DNA of 64,000 nt, taken from Rhodanobacter sp. L36 (GTDB taxonomy: Bacteria; Pseudomonadota; Gammaproteobacteria; Xanthomonadales; Rhodanobacteraceae). Position 1 is the stretch's first letter; every line of letters begins with the position of its first letter. The stretch lies in the NCBI RefSeq assembly GCF_009765755.1, contig NZ_LMUV01000003.1:162661-226660 (forward strand), in the 5' to 3' direction. The notes beneath the pieces were generated by a model, which saw only the letters and a program-made list of their open reading frames with translations, was not told the DNA's origin and ran no database searches. The position numbers and the translations under genes are program-made. This document shows, piece after piece, positions 9,005 through 18,475 of this stretch.

Positions 9005-10089
9005 CCGTTGCATGCCACGAACGGGAAGCGCAGATCCACCCGCGTGCCGCCGCCGTCGATGCGCGACAGCTGCAGGCGTGCCGAGGTGCCGAACAACGCC
9101 TGCAGCCGCTCGCGAGTGTTGCTCAGGCCAATGCCTTCGTGATGTCCGGCCGGCGGCAGCCCGAGCCCATCGTCTTCCACGCGCAGACGCAGCAGATCGC
9201 CGGCGCGGTGCGCGGATATGCGCAGGTTGCCGCGCTCGCTCTTCGCCAGCAGCCCATGCCGAAGCGCGTTCTCCACCAGCGGTTGCAGGATCAGGTTCGG
9301 CACGGCGGCGTCGAGCGTGTCCGCGGCGATGTCGAGGTGCGTGGTCAGGCGATCCTGGAAACGCACCTGCTGGATGCCGAGGTAGCAATCGAGAAACTGC
9401 ATTTCGCGCGACAGGGAAACCTGTTGCGCGTTGCGTTCTTCCAGCGTGAGGCGCAGGAAATCGCTAAGCCGCGAAATCATCAGGCGTGCCTGCGGCGGGT
9501 CGGCGAGCGCCAGCGCGGAGATCGCGTTGAGCGTATTGAACAGGAAGTGCGGCTGCAGTTGCATGCGCAATGCCTGCAGCTGTGACTGCGCGAGTTGTCC
9601 TTCGAGTTGCGAGCTGCGCAGTCGTTCGTCCTTCAGCGAACGCTGTGACGCGAGGCCGCGCAATACAACCAGCAGCAGCCAGTAGATCAGCAGTGCAAAA
9701 TGGAATTTGTAGACCGATTCCTGGTGCAGAAAATCGTCGAACGTATGTACCTTGCCGATCGGGCTCGGTCCGGTGATCTGCCAATACAGGGTCAGCATCA
9801 CGGCGGATTGCACGCCGGCAATGACGATGCCGGCAGGAATGTGCACAACCCAGAATCGCGGCCAGTCGTGCGCGCCGCGACGGCCGAGCCAGCTCACCAG
9901 CGGCGTCAGCAACATCCACAGATAGAAGTCCAGAAAATTCCAGGCAAACGCGCGCGACCATGAGGCCGGATAGCCTTCGTTGATCGAGCTGATCACCGAG
10001 CTGGCCGAATACGACAACACGAGCAGCGTCCAGATCCCGAAAACGAGACTCCAGTTTCTGAAGCGATGCGTGGTGGATGCCGCACTCAT
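9001..10089 (-). CDS. LytS/YehU-type sensor histidine kinase
   Basis: Membrane sensor kinase of the His_kinase (PF06580) class, 362 residues from ATG 10089; an upstream start at 10125 would add 12. Four hydrophobic helices occupy about residues 15-165, with no obvious periplasmic sensor domain. A short coiled coil (ASQRSLKDERLRSSQLE) leads to the phospho-acceptor His in QLQPHFLFNTLNA and then to the ATPase boxes LVENALRHG, DDGLGLP and GIGLSNTRERL. Paired with the LytTR regulator by a 4-bp ATGA overlap. The signal sensed is not evident. Confidence 0.93.
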   Translation of the reverse strand: MSAASTTHRFRNWSLVFGIWTLLVLSYSASSVISSINEGYPASWSRAFAWNFLDFYLWMLLTPLVSWLGRRGAHDWPRFWVVHIPAGIVIAGVQSAVMLTLYWQITGPSPIGKVHTFDDFLHQESVYKFHFALLIYWLLLVVLRGLASQRSLKDERLRSSQLEGQLAQSQLQALRMQLQPHFLFNTLNAISALALADPPQARLMISRLSDFLRLTLEERNAQQVSLSREMQFLDCYLGIQQVRFQDRLTTHLDIAADTLDAAVPNLILQPLVENALRHGLLAKSERGNLRISAHRAGDLLRLRVEDDGLGLPPAGHHEGIGLSNTRERLQALFGTSARLQLSRIDGGGTRVDLRFPFVACNG

Positions 10090-10340
10090 GGTTTCGTTTT
10101 CTCGTGGCGATGGCGTGTCGCGCAAGACCGAAGTGTGCGCACTGTTCCGTCGATTTGGAAGGCCATCGCAGCAGGCGAAAGCGCTTCAGACGATGCGGAA
10201 AAAATCGAACCGCCGCTCGTCACGGCATGGCGACCGCTCGTCACAGCAACGGCTTTTTCATCACAAAGTGGATGCGCGTGAAGGACACGTCTCCCACGCT
10301 GCGATGGCGGCGATTCGCCCGCGGCTTTCGGAATCCTGCA

Positions 10341-10865
10341 ATGGCCTTTCGCATTCGACACTCTCAGCTGAGTCACGTCATCGGCGCCGCACTGCTGGTG
10401 GGTTCCATGGCGTCGTGTCTTTTCGTGCTGCCGACGCACGCGCAGGATTCGATGTCGAGCAGCGCCGCCGAAAACCAGAAGACCCAGTCCGGTGTGATCG
10501 CCACCGACGAGCACTGGAGCGTGGCCGAAATGACCGGCGACACCGCGTATCTGCAGCGGATGCTGATGCCCGACTACCGGTCAGTCGATGCCGACGGCAT
10601 GGCGTACTCGAAAGACCGCATTGTCGCTGGCGCCGCAAAGCGTAGCGGCACGCCAGTGGCAACGGCCAAGGCCAAGCTTGCCGAATATCGCAAGGTCCAT
10701 CCGTATGGCACCTCCGTGGTGCTTCAGGGCGACATGGCGATTCTTTCGTTCTACAACCCCGCGCGCGGTGCGCAGAAAGGCGTGAGTTCGTCCGACATTT
10801 TCGTCTATGCCGAAGGTCAATGGCACGCGATCTACTCACAGCACGGCGACGTCGAAAAAGGCTGA
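10341..10865 (+). CDS. Exported NTF2-like (DUF4440/SnoaL) protein
   Basis: 174 residues from ATG 10341, chosen because it directly precedes a signal peptide (HVIGAALLVGSMASCLFV...THAQD); an ATG at 10270 is possible. The mature part has the NTF2-like fold pattern: an alpha helix with ATDEHWSVAEMTGDTAYLQRML, then MPDYRSVDADG, a middle helix, and the strands TSVVLQGDMAILSFYN and HAIYSQHG. These proteins often bind small ligands or are isomerase-like; no catalytic assignment is possible. It diverges from the LytS/LytTR pair. Confidence 0.8.
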   Translation: MAFRIRHSQLSHVIGAALLVGSMASCLFVLPTHAQDSMSSSAAENQKTQSGVIATDEHWSVAEMTGDTAYLQRMLMPDYRSVDADGMAYSKDRIVAGAAKRSGTPVATAKAKLAEYRKVHPYGTSVVLQGDMAILSFYNPARGAQKGVSSSDIFVYAEGQWHAIYSQHGDVEKG

Positions 10866-10989
10866 TCGGTTGCATGCGATCGCCCGCACGCATGCTGTCG
10901 GCGATCGTTGAATGCGTGCATCGCTCAGCAGGGATTTGATAGTGCGATTCACCGGTGATCGCTATCGTCATGTCGAACTGAACGTTTCA

Positions 10990-12462
10990 ATGTTTTCAGC
11001 GCAAGAGGATGACGTGTACCTCGAACTCGACGGATGCGGCCCGAGCTACGCGCAGCTGGCGCGGGCCATTAAAACGGCCATTGCCGAAGGATCATTCACG
11101 CCGGGACAGCGCTTGCCGCCGAGCCGCGCGCTGGCGCAGGAGCTCGGCCTTTCGCGCACCACGGTGACTACGGCGTACGAGCAACTGGAAGCCGAAGGCT
11201 GCATCGATTGCCTGGTGGGTTCCGGCAGCTATGTCAGTGCGCTGCAGGCGCAGCCCGCGCTGCCTGTCGTGACGGCGCCCATGCTCGCGCCGCCATCGCA
11301 ATATGCGGAGCGCGCCACACAGGTGCGTCGCGATGCGGTCGCGCGGATGCGCTTCGATGGGCGCTACGATCTGCAATGCGGAAACCCGATGACCAACGCG
11401 TCGCTCAGCACGATCTGGGGTCGCGAGCTGGCGCATGCTGCAACGTACACACCGCCGCAGGCTGCGCCCGAACAGGGCTTGCCGTATCTGCGCGAGCAGG
11501 TGTGTCGTTATCTCAAGCACAGCCGTGGCATTCATGTGCCACCGGAGCGCGTACTCATCGTCAGCGGTTTCCAGCAGGCGGTGACGCTGGCTGGGCGCGT
11601 GCTGGTCAACGAAGGCGAAACGGTGGTGCTGGAAGATCCGCATTATTTTCTCGCACGTCAATCACTGCAGGCCCACGGCGCGCAAATCCACCTCGTGCCC
11701 ACTGACAACCATGGACTGATCACCGCAGAGCTCCCGGCGCGCGCGCCGCGGCTCATCTACGTGACGCCATCGCATCAATATCCCACCGGCGCGGTGTTGT
11801 CTCTCGCGCGTCGGCGCGAGCTGCTGCGTTACGCCGAAGCGAATCAGGCGTGGATTCTCGAAGACGATTACGACGGCGATTTTCGCTACGACTCGAAACC
11901 GCTGGCATCGTTGCGTTCGCTCGATCACGCCGATCGCGTGATCTACGGCGGCACGTTTTCGAAAGTGCTGTTTTCATCCCTTCGCCTGGGCTACCTGGTG
12001 TTGCCCGCGGCGTTGGTGAAACATTTCGTCGACGCGAAATACCTGTGCGACTACAGCACCTCGGCGATCGAACAAGCCGCGCTGGCGCATTTCATGGAAT
12101 CGGGTGGATTTTCGCGACATCTGGTGCGTGCGGTGAAGACGCTCAAGACGCGTCGCGAGGAGTTGATCAAGGGCTTGCGCCAGTACGCGGGCGCACGTGT
12201 GCAGATCGCCGATTCCTGCGCCGGCATGCACTTGGTGATCTGGATGCGCGATTACACCCACGCGCAGGTCGATGCCTTGATCGCCCTCGCTCGCACGCGC
12301 GAGCTGGGCATTTATTCGATTGCGCCGTATTACGAAACCCCGCCGGCCACGCCCGGCCTGCTGCTTGGTTATTGCAGCCTGCCGCCCGCCGATTTGCATG
12401 ATGCGATGCGGATATTCGGCGAATGCCTGGACACACTGGACGGCATGTCCGCGCGCAGTTGA
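10990..12462 (+). CDS. MocR/PdxR-family regulator (GntR HTH + aminotransferase domain)
   Basis: Transcription factor with an N-terminal GntR winged helix (about 20-80: GQRLPPSRALAQELGLSRTTV) and a C-terminal fold-type I aminotransferase domain that binds PLP. The PLP lysine lies in YGGTFSKVLF, with DDYDGDF and TPSHQYPTG upstream as in the family. 490 residues from ATG 10990; a GTG at 11012 and an upstream ATG at 10912 are alternatives. It lies just upstream of, and in the same direction as, the RND efflux operon, with a 112-bp gap, so it may or may not control it. MocR proteins usually regulate vitamin B6, GABA or amino-acid genes; the target here is unknown. Confidence 0.92.
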   Translation: MFSAQEDDVYLELDGCGPSYAQLARAIKTAIAEGSFTPGQRLPPSRALAQELGLSRTTVTTAYEQLEAEGCIDCLVGSGSYVSALQAQPALPVVTAPMLAPPSQYAERATQVRRDAVARMRFDGRYDLQCGNPMTNASLSTIWGRELAHAATYTPPQAAPEQGLPYLREQVCRYLKHSRGIHVPPERVLIVSGFQQAVTLAGRVLVNEGETVVLEDPHYFLARQSLQAHGAQIHLVPTDNHGLITAELPARAPRLIYVTPSHQYPTGAVLSLARRRELLRYAEANQAWILEDDYDGDFRYDSKPLASLRSLDHADRVIYGGTFSKVLFSSLRLGYLVLPAALVKHFVDAKYLCDYSTSAIEQAALAHFMESGGFSRHLVRAVKTLKTRREELIKGLRQYAGARVQIADSCAGMHLVIWMRDYTHAQVDALIALARTRELGIYSIAPYYETPPATPGLLLGYCSLPPADLHDAMRIFGECLDTLDGMSARS

Positions 12463-12516
12463 ACGCACTCGCCCAGAGACGGATCGCAAGATATTGAGGC
12501 GTGCATCCCGACGGTT

Positions 12517-12543
12517 TTTACAGCACTGTTACATTATACTGTT
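12517..12543 (+). promoter_or_regulatory. Candidate promoter/operator of the RND operon
   Basis: Upstream of the outer-membrane gene lie TTTACA (12517-12522) and TATACT (12535-12540), only 12 bp apart, which is too short for an ordinary sigma-70 promoter and might be activator dependent. The segment also holds the palindrome ACAGCACTGT (12520-12529) and a direct repeat of ACTGTT. Tentative. Confidence 0.3.
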
Positions 12544-12574
12544 GCGTCCGAACGACTCCTCAAGACGCGCTCGC

Positions 12575-14119
12575 ATGAAACAGGCCGATGCCGCCTCCAT
12601 CGATGAAGAGGGCGCCGACCTTTCGGCTGGCGCAGCGCTTCGATGCGCGCGTGGTTTCTTCGCGATGTCCATGCTGTTGCTTGCCGGTTGCACCGTAGGC
12701 CCGGATTTCCACAAGCCCGCTGCGCCGAATGTCACCGGTTACACCGCGCATCCGTTGCCGACCACGATCACCGGGGCGAACGTCGATGCCGGCGAGACGC
12801 AGCATTTCATCGATGGTCGCGACATTCCCGCCGATTGGTGGACGCTGTTTCATTCGAAGCCGCTCAACGATCTGGTCGAGCGTGCGCTGGCGAATAGCCC
12901 CGACCTGAAAGCCGCGCAGGCCGCGCTCACGGCCGCGCACGAAAACATGCTCGCGCAGCGTGGTTCGTATTTCCCGAATGTGAGTGCAGGCATCGCAGCA
13001 AGTCGCGAACAGGATCCGCCCGGTTCGCTCGCGCCGGTGCCGAGCAACAACGCATTTCTCTACAACCTGTACACGCCGCAGCTCAGCATTTCGTATGCGC
13101 CCGACGTGTTCGGCTTGAATCGCCGCACGGTCGAATCGCTGAAGGCACAGGAAGCATCCACGCGTTTCCAGATGATCGCGGCACGCATCACGCTGAGCGC
13201 CAACGTGGTCGCGGCGGCGGTACAGCAGGCATCGTTGAAGGCGCAGATCGACGCCACGCGCGAGCTCGTCGACATCAACACCAACATGGTCAGGATTCTT
13301 CGCTATCAGTTGGCGAAAGGCTATGTCGGCCAGCTCGATGTGTCCGCGCAGGAATCGCAGCTCGCGCAAGCGCAGGCCACGCTGCCGCCGCTGCTCAAGC
13401 AGCTGGCGCAGCAGAACGATCTCATCGCGGTGCTCGCTGGACGTTTCCCTGGCGATGCGCCGGATCAATCGTTCGAATTGTCGAACATCGCGCTGCCGCG
13501 AGAGTTGCCGGTGAGCCTGCCTTCGACGCTGGTCGCGCAACGTCCTGATGTGCGGCAGGCGGAAGAAAACATGCATGCGGCCAGCGCGCAGATCGGCGTC
13601 GCCGTCGCCAATCGTCTGCCGAATATTTCGCTGACCGCCAACGCCGGCAGCACGGCGCTGGCGATCAGCCAGGTATTCAAGTCGGGCACCGGTTTCTGGA
13701 ACATCGGCGCCGGCATCACCGCGCCCATTTTTCAGGGCGGCACGCTGCTGCATGAAGAGCGCGCGGCAAAAGCCAATTACGTGCAGGCCGCCGAGCAATA
13801 TCGCAGCACCGTGCTCGGCGCTTTTCAGAATGTCGCCGATTCGCTGGTGGCCTTGCAGCAGGACGGCGATGGCGTGAAATCAGCGGCCGATGCGGCCGAT
13901 GCGGCGAAGGTGACGCTGGATCTTTCGCAGCGCCAGTCGCAGGTCGGCTACGGAAATTACTTGTCCGTGCTGACCGCGCAACAGGCCTGGCAACAGGCGC
14001 GCATCGCGCTGATACAGGCGCAGGCCAGCCGCCTCGCCGACACCGCGGCATTGTTCCAGGCACTCGGCGGTGGCTGGTGGAATCGTACGGATTCATCCCG
14101 GGATACCGATGGAAAATAA
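12575..14119 (+). CDS. Outer-membrane efflux lipoprotein (NodT/OprM family)
   Basis: TolC-like channel of a tripartite RND pump, 514 residues from ATG 12575. A lipobox (MSMLLLAGC, Cys near 34) is followed by the family signature TVGPDFHKP. Two OEP repeats follow, rich in Ala, Gln and Leu, with typical motifs (LDVSAQESQLAQAQATLP, LVAQRPDVRQAEENMHAA, VGYGNYLSVLTAQQ). The gene overlaps the next gene by 11 bp, so it is the first gene of an outer membrane-adaptor-pump operon in CBA order. Confidence 0.95.
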   Translation: MKQADAASIDEEGADLSAGAALRCARGFFAMSMLLLAGCTVGPDFHKPAAPNVTGYTAHPLPTTITGANVDAGETQHFIDGRDIPADWWTLFHSKPLNDLVERALANSPDLKAAQAALTAAHENMLAQRGSYFPNVSAGIAASREQDPPGSLAPVPSNNAFLYNLYTPQLSISYAPDVFGLNRRTVESLKAQEASTRFQMIAARITLSANVVAAAVQQASLKAQIDATRELVDINTNMVRILRYQLAKGYVGQLDVSAQESQLAQAQATLPPLLKQLAQQNDLIAVLAGRFPGDAPDQSFELSNIALPRELPVSLPSTLVAQRPDVRQAEENMHAASAQIGVAVANRLPNISLTANAGSTALAISQVFKSGTGFWNIGAGITAPIFQGGTLLHEERAAKANYVQAAEQYRSTVLGAFQNVADSLVALQQDGDGVKSAADAADAAKVTLDLSQRQSQVGYGNYLSVLTAQQAWQQARIALIQAQASRLADTAALFQALGGGWWNRTDSSRDTDGK

Positions 14120-15296
14120 ATTCTTTCGCACGACGACGCGCGCGCTGCGTCGACGATGCGCGCGTCCGCTCGCCACGCTCATGCTGGCCGTTGCCTTCGT
14201 TTCGATGACGGCGTGTTCCTCGAAGACCGACAACGATTCTCAGGCGGCATCGACAACGCCGAGCAACGTCACGCTGACTTCGGCGCAACGGCAGAACATC
14301 CATCTCTACACAGTCACGTCGTCGCCGTTCCATCGCACGATCGAAGCCAGCGGCGCGGTCGATTTCGACAACGACCAGGCGACCAGCGTACTCGCCGCGT
14401 TCTCCGGCCCGGTGTTGCGCTTGCTGGTGAATCCCGGCGACAAGGTGAAGAAGGGCGACGCGCTGGCGATCGTGGATTCGGCCGACTTCGCCACCGCGAT
14501 CAGCACGTATCGCAAGGCGCTCGCCACGGCGAATACCGATCGACGGCTGGCCGATCTGGAAAAGGATCTGGTGCAGCATCGCGGTGTCGCGCAGCGCGAA
14601 GAGGATCAGGCGCAGACCGATGCGGCCAACGCCGATGCGGATGCCGAAGCGGCGTTGCAGGGTTTGCTCGCGTTGAATGTCGATGCGAAGACCATCGCGG
14701 ATATTCGCCAAGGTCGTTCGGTTTCGAAAGTGCAGAGCGTGATCCGCGCGCCGATCGGCGGCACCGTGGTGGAAAAACTGATCACGCCCGGCCAGCTGTT
14801 GCAGGCCGGCACCACGGCATGTTTCACCATCGCCGACTTGTCGCGCGTGTGGGTGATGGCGCAGGTTTCCGTCTCGGACATAGCATCGGTGAGCGTGGGC
14901 GATCCGGCGGATGTGGAAACCGGCGTCGATGGAAAAACAATTGCCGGCAGCGTCACCAATATCGCTTCGCTGGTGAGCCCCGACACGCGCCTCGTGGCTG
15001 CGCGCGTGGAAGTGGCGAACCCTGGCGTGCTGCTGAAAAAACAGATGTACGTCAACGTGCGCATCCACTCGCGGCAGCAGCACAACGGTCTGCTGGTTCC
15101 AGTCGCTGCCGTGCTGCGCGATGACGAAAACCTGCCCTTCGTCTACGTCGCGCAAGCTGACGGTAGCTTTGCACGACGCAGCGTGACGCTGGGTTATCGC
15201 GCCGACGATCGCTACGACATCGCCGATGGTTTGCGTGCCGGTGATCAGGTCGTCACCGATGGCGGCATCTTCGTCCAGTTCATGCAAAACCAATGA
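14109..15296 (+). CDS. RND efflux periplasmic adaptor (CzcB/CusB-like)
   Basis: Membrane-fusion protein that bridges the inner-membrane pump and the outer-membrane channel, 395 residues from ATG 14109. The N-terminus carries a signal ending in SMTACSS, suggesting a lipoprotein. The barrel-sandwich (lipoyl) halves are LRLLVNPGDKVKKGDALAIVDS and VIRAPIGGTVVEKLITPGQLLQAG, separated by a helical hairpin (about 120-190), followed by beta-barrel and membrane-proximal domains. No N-terminal His-rich metal-binding stretch is seen. It overlaps the pump gene by ATGA. Confidence 0.94.
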   Translation: MENKFFRTTTRALRRRCARPLATLMLAVAFVSMTACSSKTDNDSQAASTTPSNVTLTSAQRQNIHLYTVTSSPFHRTIEASGAVDFDNDQATSVLAAFSGPVLRLLVNPGDKVKKGDALAIVDSADFATAISTYRKALATANTDRRLADLEKDLVQHRGVAQREEDQAQTDAANADADAEAALQGLLALNVDAKTIADIRQGRSVSKVQSVIRAPIGGTVVEKLITPGQLLQAGTTACFTIADLSRVWVMAQVSVSDIASVSVGDPADVETGVDGKTIAGSVTNIASLVSPDTRLVAARVEVANPGVLLKKQMYVNVRIHSRQQHNGLLVPVAAVLRDDENLPFVYVAQADGSFARRSVTLGYRADDRYDIADGLRAGDQVVTDGGIFVQFMQNQ

Positions 15297-18200
15297 GCGA
15301 GTCACTGCCTCCGAACGGGTACGAACCGCGCACGACCTCGATGATGAATCGGATCGTGGGTTCGTCGCTGGCGCAGCCGCTGGTCGTGTTGCTGCTGACG
15401 TTGCTGCTCACCGGTGCGGGTGCGCGTTCGCTGCAACGGCTGCCGGTGGATGCGTATCCCGATCTCTCGCCGCCGATCGTCGAGATCGTGACGCAGTGGC
15501 CCGGCCACGCCGCCGAGGAAGTGGAGCGGCTGATCACCGTGCCGGTCGAGCTCGGCATGAATGGCGTGCCGAAGACGGCCAACACGCGATCCATTTCGCT
15601 GTATGGCCTGTCCGATGTCGTGCTCACGTTCAAGGACGGCACCGACAACAATTTCGCGCGGCAGGAAGTGTTCAACCGCATGAGCGATCTCGACCTGCCC
15701 GATGGCGTGACGCCGTCGGTGTCGCCGCTGTCGTCGCCATCGGGGTTGATCTATCGCTATGTGCTGCAGAGTTCCGATCGAACGCCGATGGAGCTGAAGA
15801 CGCTGGAGGAATGGACGGTCGAGCCGAAGTATCGCGCAGTGCCCGGCGTCGCCGACGACTCCGGTTTCGGCGGCGGCACGATGCAATACCAGGTGCTGCT
15901 CGATCAGGCGAAACTCGCTGCGGTCGGCTTGTCCGCGCAGCAAGTGGAAACCGCGCTGGCCGCCAACAATGGCAACGCCGGTGGTGGTTTTTACTCGCAG
16001 GGCGGGCAGTTTTATTACGTGCGCGGCGAAGGCCGCATGGGCACTACCGACGATATCGGCAACGTGGTGCTGGCGGTGCACGACGGCACGCCGGTGCTCG
16101 TGAAGGACGTCGGTCGCGTGGTCATCGGCATCGCGCCGCGGCTGGGCGAATTCGGTTTCGAGAAACAGGACGATGCGGTCGAAGGCGTGATCCTGTTGCG
16201 CACGGGCGAGAAAACCCAGGACGTGCTGAAGCGCGTCGAGGCGAAAACGCAGGAACTCAACACGCAGATTTTGCCGAAGGACGTGAAGGTTGTGCCGTTC
16301 TACGACCGCACCGATCTCGTCGCACAGACCACGCGCATCGTGCAGGACAACCTGCTGCGCGGCATGCTGCTGGTCGTCGTGGTGCTGATTTTCTTTCTCT
16401 ACGATTTCCGCGCCGGCCTGATCGTGGCCACCACGATTCCGCTGGCGCTGCTGTTCGCTTTCATCTGCCTCGATCTGCAAGGCGCATCGGCGAACCTGCT
16501 GTCCATCGGCGCGATCGATTTCGGCATCCTGGTCGATGCCGCGGTGGTGATGGTGGAGAACATCTTCCGCCAGGTCGCCCAGCGCGAAGGCGCGCCACTC
16601 GACATCCGCCAGATCATCCGCGACGCCGCTGCCGAAGTGGATCGCCCGCTGTTCTACGCAGTCGCGGTGATCGTGGTGAGTTTCCTGCCGATCTACGTGC
16701 TGGCCGGGCCGTCGGGCACGCTGTTCAAGCCGATGGCCGACACGATGATCTTCGCGCTGATCGGCTCGCTCATCGTCACGCTGACGTTGCTGCCGGTGCT
16801 GTGCGCGTGGTTCATGCGCAAGGGCGTGCGCGAAAAGCACAACACGATTTTCGAGAAGCTGAAAACGGTTTATGCGAAGGGTCTGGATTTCTCGCTCGAA
16901 CACGCCAAGGCCGTGACGATCGCATCGGCGGTGCTGCTCGCGCTGTCGCTGCTGCTGATCCCGCGCATCGGCGCGGAGTTCATGCCGCAACTGGACGAGG
17001 GCGCGCTGTGGGTGCGCGCGACGATGCCGTACACGATTTCATTCGACGAATCGGCCAAAGTCACGCCGAAGATTCGCGACATCCTGCGCTCGTTCCCCGA
17101 AGTCACCAAGGTCGCTTCCGAACTGGGACGTCCGGATGACGGCACCGATTCGACCGGCTTCTTCAACGTCGAGTTCTATGTTGGCCTCAAGCCGTACTCG
17201 CAGTGGGCCGGTTCGTACCGCACGAAAGCCGCGCTGACCGAGGCGATCAACAAAAAGCTGCAGGCGTTTCCCGGCGTCATCTTCAACTACACGCAGCCAG
17301 CGGAAGACGCAGTGGACGAGGCGGAAACCGGCCTGAAAAGCGCGCTCGCGGTGAAGGTGTTCGGGCCGGACCTGGACACGCTGCAGCAGAAGGGCAAGTC
17401 GATCAAGCAGGTGCTTGAACACGTGCGCGGCATCCGCGACGTGACGCTGGTGCAGGAGCTCGGCCAGCCGAGCCTCGCCATCCACATCAAGCGCGACCAG
17501 ATCGCGCGCTACGGCCTCAACGTTTCCGACATCAACGGACTCATCACCACCGCCATCGGCGGCGACGTGGCGACGCAGGTGGAGCAGGGCGAAAAGCAGT
17601 TCGACCTGGTCGTGCGGCTTGAGCAGAAATATCGCGACAACCCGGACGAGATCGGCAACATCCTTGTGGCCACGCCGGCCGGCCAACAAATTCCGCTCAA
17701 GCAGTTCGCGGACATCAGCGTGACCAACGGCGCCTCCTTCATCTATCGCGAAGACAACTCGCGCTACATCGGCGTGCAGTTCTCGGTCGAAGGGCGCGAT
17801 CTCGCTGGCGCGGTAGAAGACGCGATCCAGCAGGTGCATTCGAAAGTGAAATTGCCGCAGGCCTATCGACTCGACTGGGGCGGCGAGTACACCGAATACA
17901 CGGCATCGCGCGCGCAGCTCAACGTGATTTTGCCGCTGACGCTGGCGTTGATTTTCCTGCTGTTGTTCACGCTGTACAGCAACTTCAAGTTTCCGCTGAT
18001 CACCGTGCTCGGCGTGCTGCTCTCCGCGCCGGTCGGCGGCATCGTGGCGCTGTGGCTTACTGGCACGCCGTTCTCGGTATCGTCGGGCATCGGCTTCCTC
18101 GCGCTGTTCGGTGTTTCGGTGCAGACGGCCGTGGTCTACATCTCCTACGTCAACGAATTGCGTCGTGGCGGCACCAATCTCGCCGAGGCGATCCGCGAAG

Positions 18201-18418
18201 GCGCGATCCTGCGTTTGCGTCCGATCATGATGACCGCGCTGGTCGCTGCACTGGGTTTGCTGCCTGCCGCGCTCGCCACCGGCGTCGGCACGGACACGCA
18301 GCGTCCGTTTGCATTGGTCATCGTCAGCGGCTTGTTCACGCGCCTGCTGATCAGCATCTTCCTGATGCCGGCGCTGTATGCGCTGGTTGCGCGGCCGGAC
18401 GATCGGCTGGAAGTCTAG
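15293..18418 (+). CDS. CzcA/CusA-type RND efflux pump
   Basis: Inner-membrane proton-driven pump of the heavy-metal efflux class, 1041 residues, the family's usual length. It has twelve predicted membrane segments in two halves separated by large periplasmic loops. The porter start PVDAYPDLSPPIVEIVTQWPG and the TM4 motif DFGILVDAAVVMVEN are typical of the class; the usual Gly after Asp (DG) is Ala here (DAA). The start codon overlaps the adaptor stop as ATGA. A terminator hairpin follows the gene. Substrate, whether a divalent metal or an organic compound, cannot be assigned from sequence alone. Confidence 0.93.
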   Translation: MSESLPPNGYEPRTTSMMNRIVGSSLAQPLVVLLLTLLLTGAGARSLQRLPVDAYPDLSPPIVEIVTQWPGHAAEEVERLITVPVELGMNGVPKTANTRSISLYGLSDVVLTFKDGTDNNFARQEVFNRMSDLDLPDGVTPSVSPLSSPSGLIYRYVLQSSDRTPMELKTLEEWTVEPKYRAVPGVADDSGFGGGTMQYQVLLDQAKLAAVGLSAQQVETALAANNGNAGGGFYSQGGQFYYVRGEGRMGTTDDIGNVVLAVHDGTPVLVKDVGRVVIGIAPRLGEFGFEKQDDAVEGVILLRTGEKTQDVLKRVEAKTQELNTQILPKDVKVVPFYDRTDLVAQTTRIVQDNLLRGMLLVVVVLIFFLYDFRAGLIVATTIPLALLFAFICLDLQGASANLLSIGAIDFGILVDAAVVMVENIFRQVAQREGAPLDIRQIIRDAAAEVDRPLFYAVAVIVVSFLPIYVLAGPSGTLFKPMADTMIFALIGSLIVTLTLLPVLCAWFMRKGVREKHNTIFEKLKTVYAKGLDFSLEHAKAVTIASAVLLALSLLLIPRIGAEFMPQLDEGALWVRATMPYTISFDESAKVTPKIRDILRSFPEVTKVASELGRPDDGTDSTGFFNVEFYVGLKPYSQWAGSYRTKAALTEAINKKLQAFPGVIFNYTQPAEDAVDEAETGLKSALAVKVFGPDLDTLQQKGKSIKQVLEHVRGIRDVTLVQELGQPSLAIHIKRDQIARYGLNVSDINGLITTAIGGDVATQVEQGEKQFDLVVRLEQKYRDNPDEIGNILVATPAGQQIPLKQFADISVTNGASFIYREDNSRYIGVQFSVEGRDLAGAVEDAIQQVHSKVKLPQAYRLDWGGEYTEYTASRAQLNVILPLTLALIFLLLFTLYSNFKFPLITVLGVLLSAPVGGIVALWLTGTPFSVSSGIGFLALFGVSVQTAVVYISYVNELRRGGTNLAEAIREGAILRLRPIMMTALVAALGLLPAALATGVGTDTQRPFALVIVSGLFTRLLISIFLMPALYALVARPDDRLEV

Positions 18419-18452
18419 ACGGCCATACGGCTCGCGCCGAAGTCGCAGTAAA

Positions 18453-18475
18453 AGCCGGCTTCAGCCGGCCTTTTT
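18453..18475. terminator. Bidirectional terminator inside the end of the ArsR gene
   Basis: AGCCGGC, a 4-base loop TTCA, GCCGGC and then TTTTTC form a compact rho-independent terminator for the RND operon. On the opposite strand the same stem is followed by TTTT, so it can also end the convergent regulator transcript. The loop contains the regulator's stop codon. Confidence 0.75.

Noticed and set aside
12494-12540. A standard sigma-70 promoter for the RND operon
   Set aside because: TATACT is a good -10, but the only -35-like TTTACA is 12 bp away and no well-spaced alternative was found; kept only as a tentative regulatory entry.
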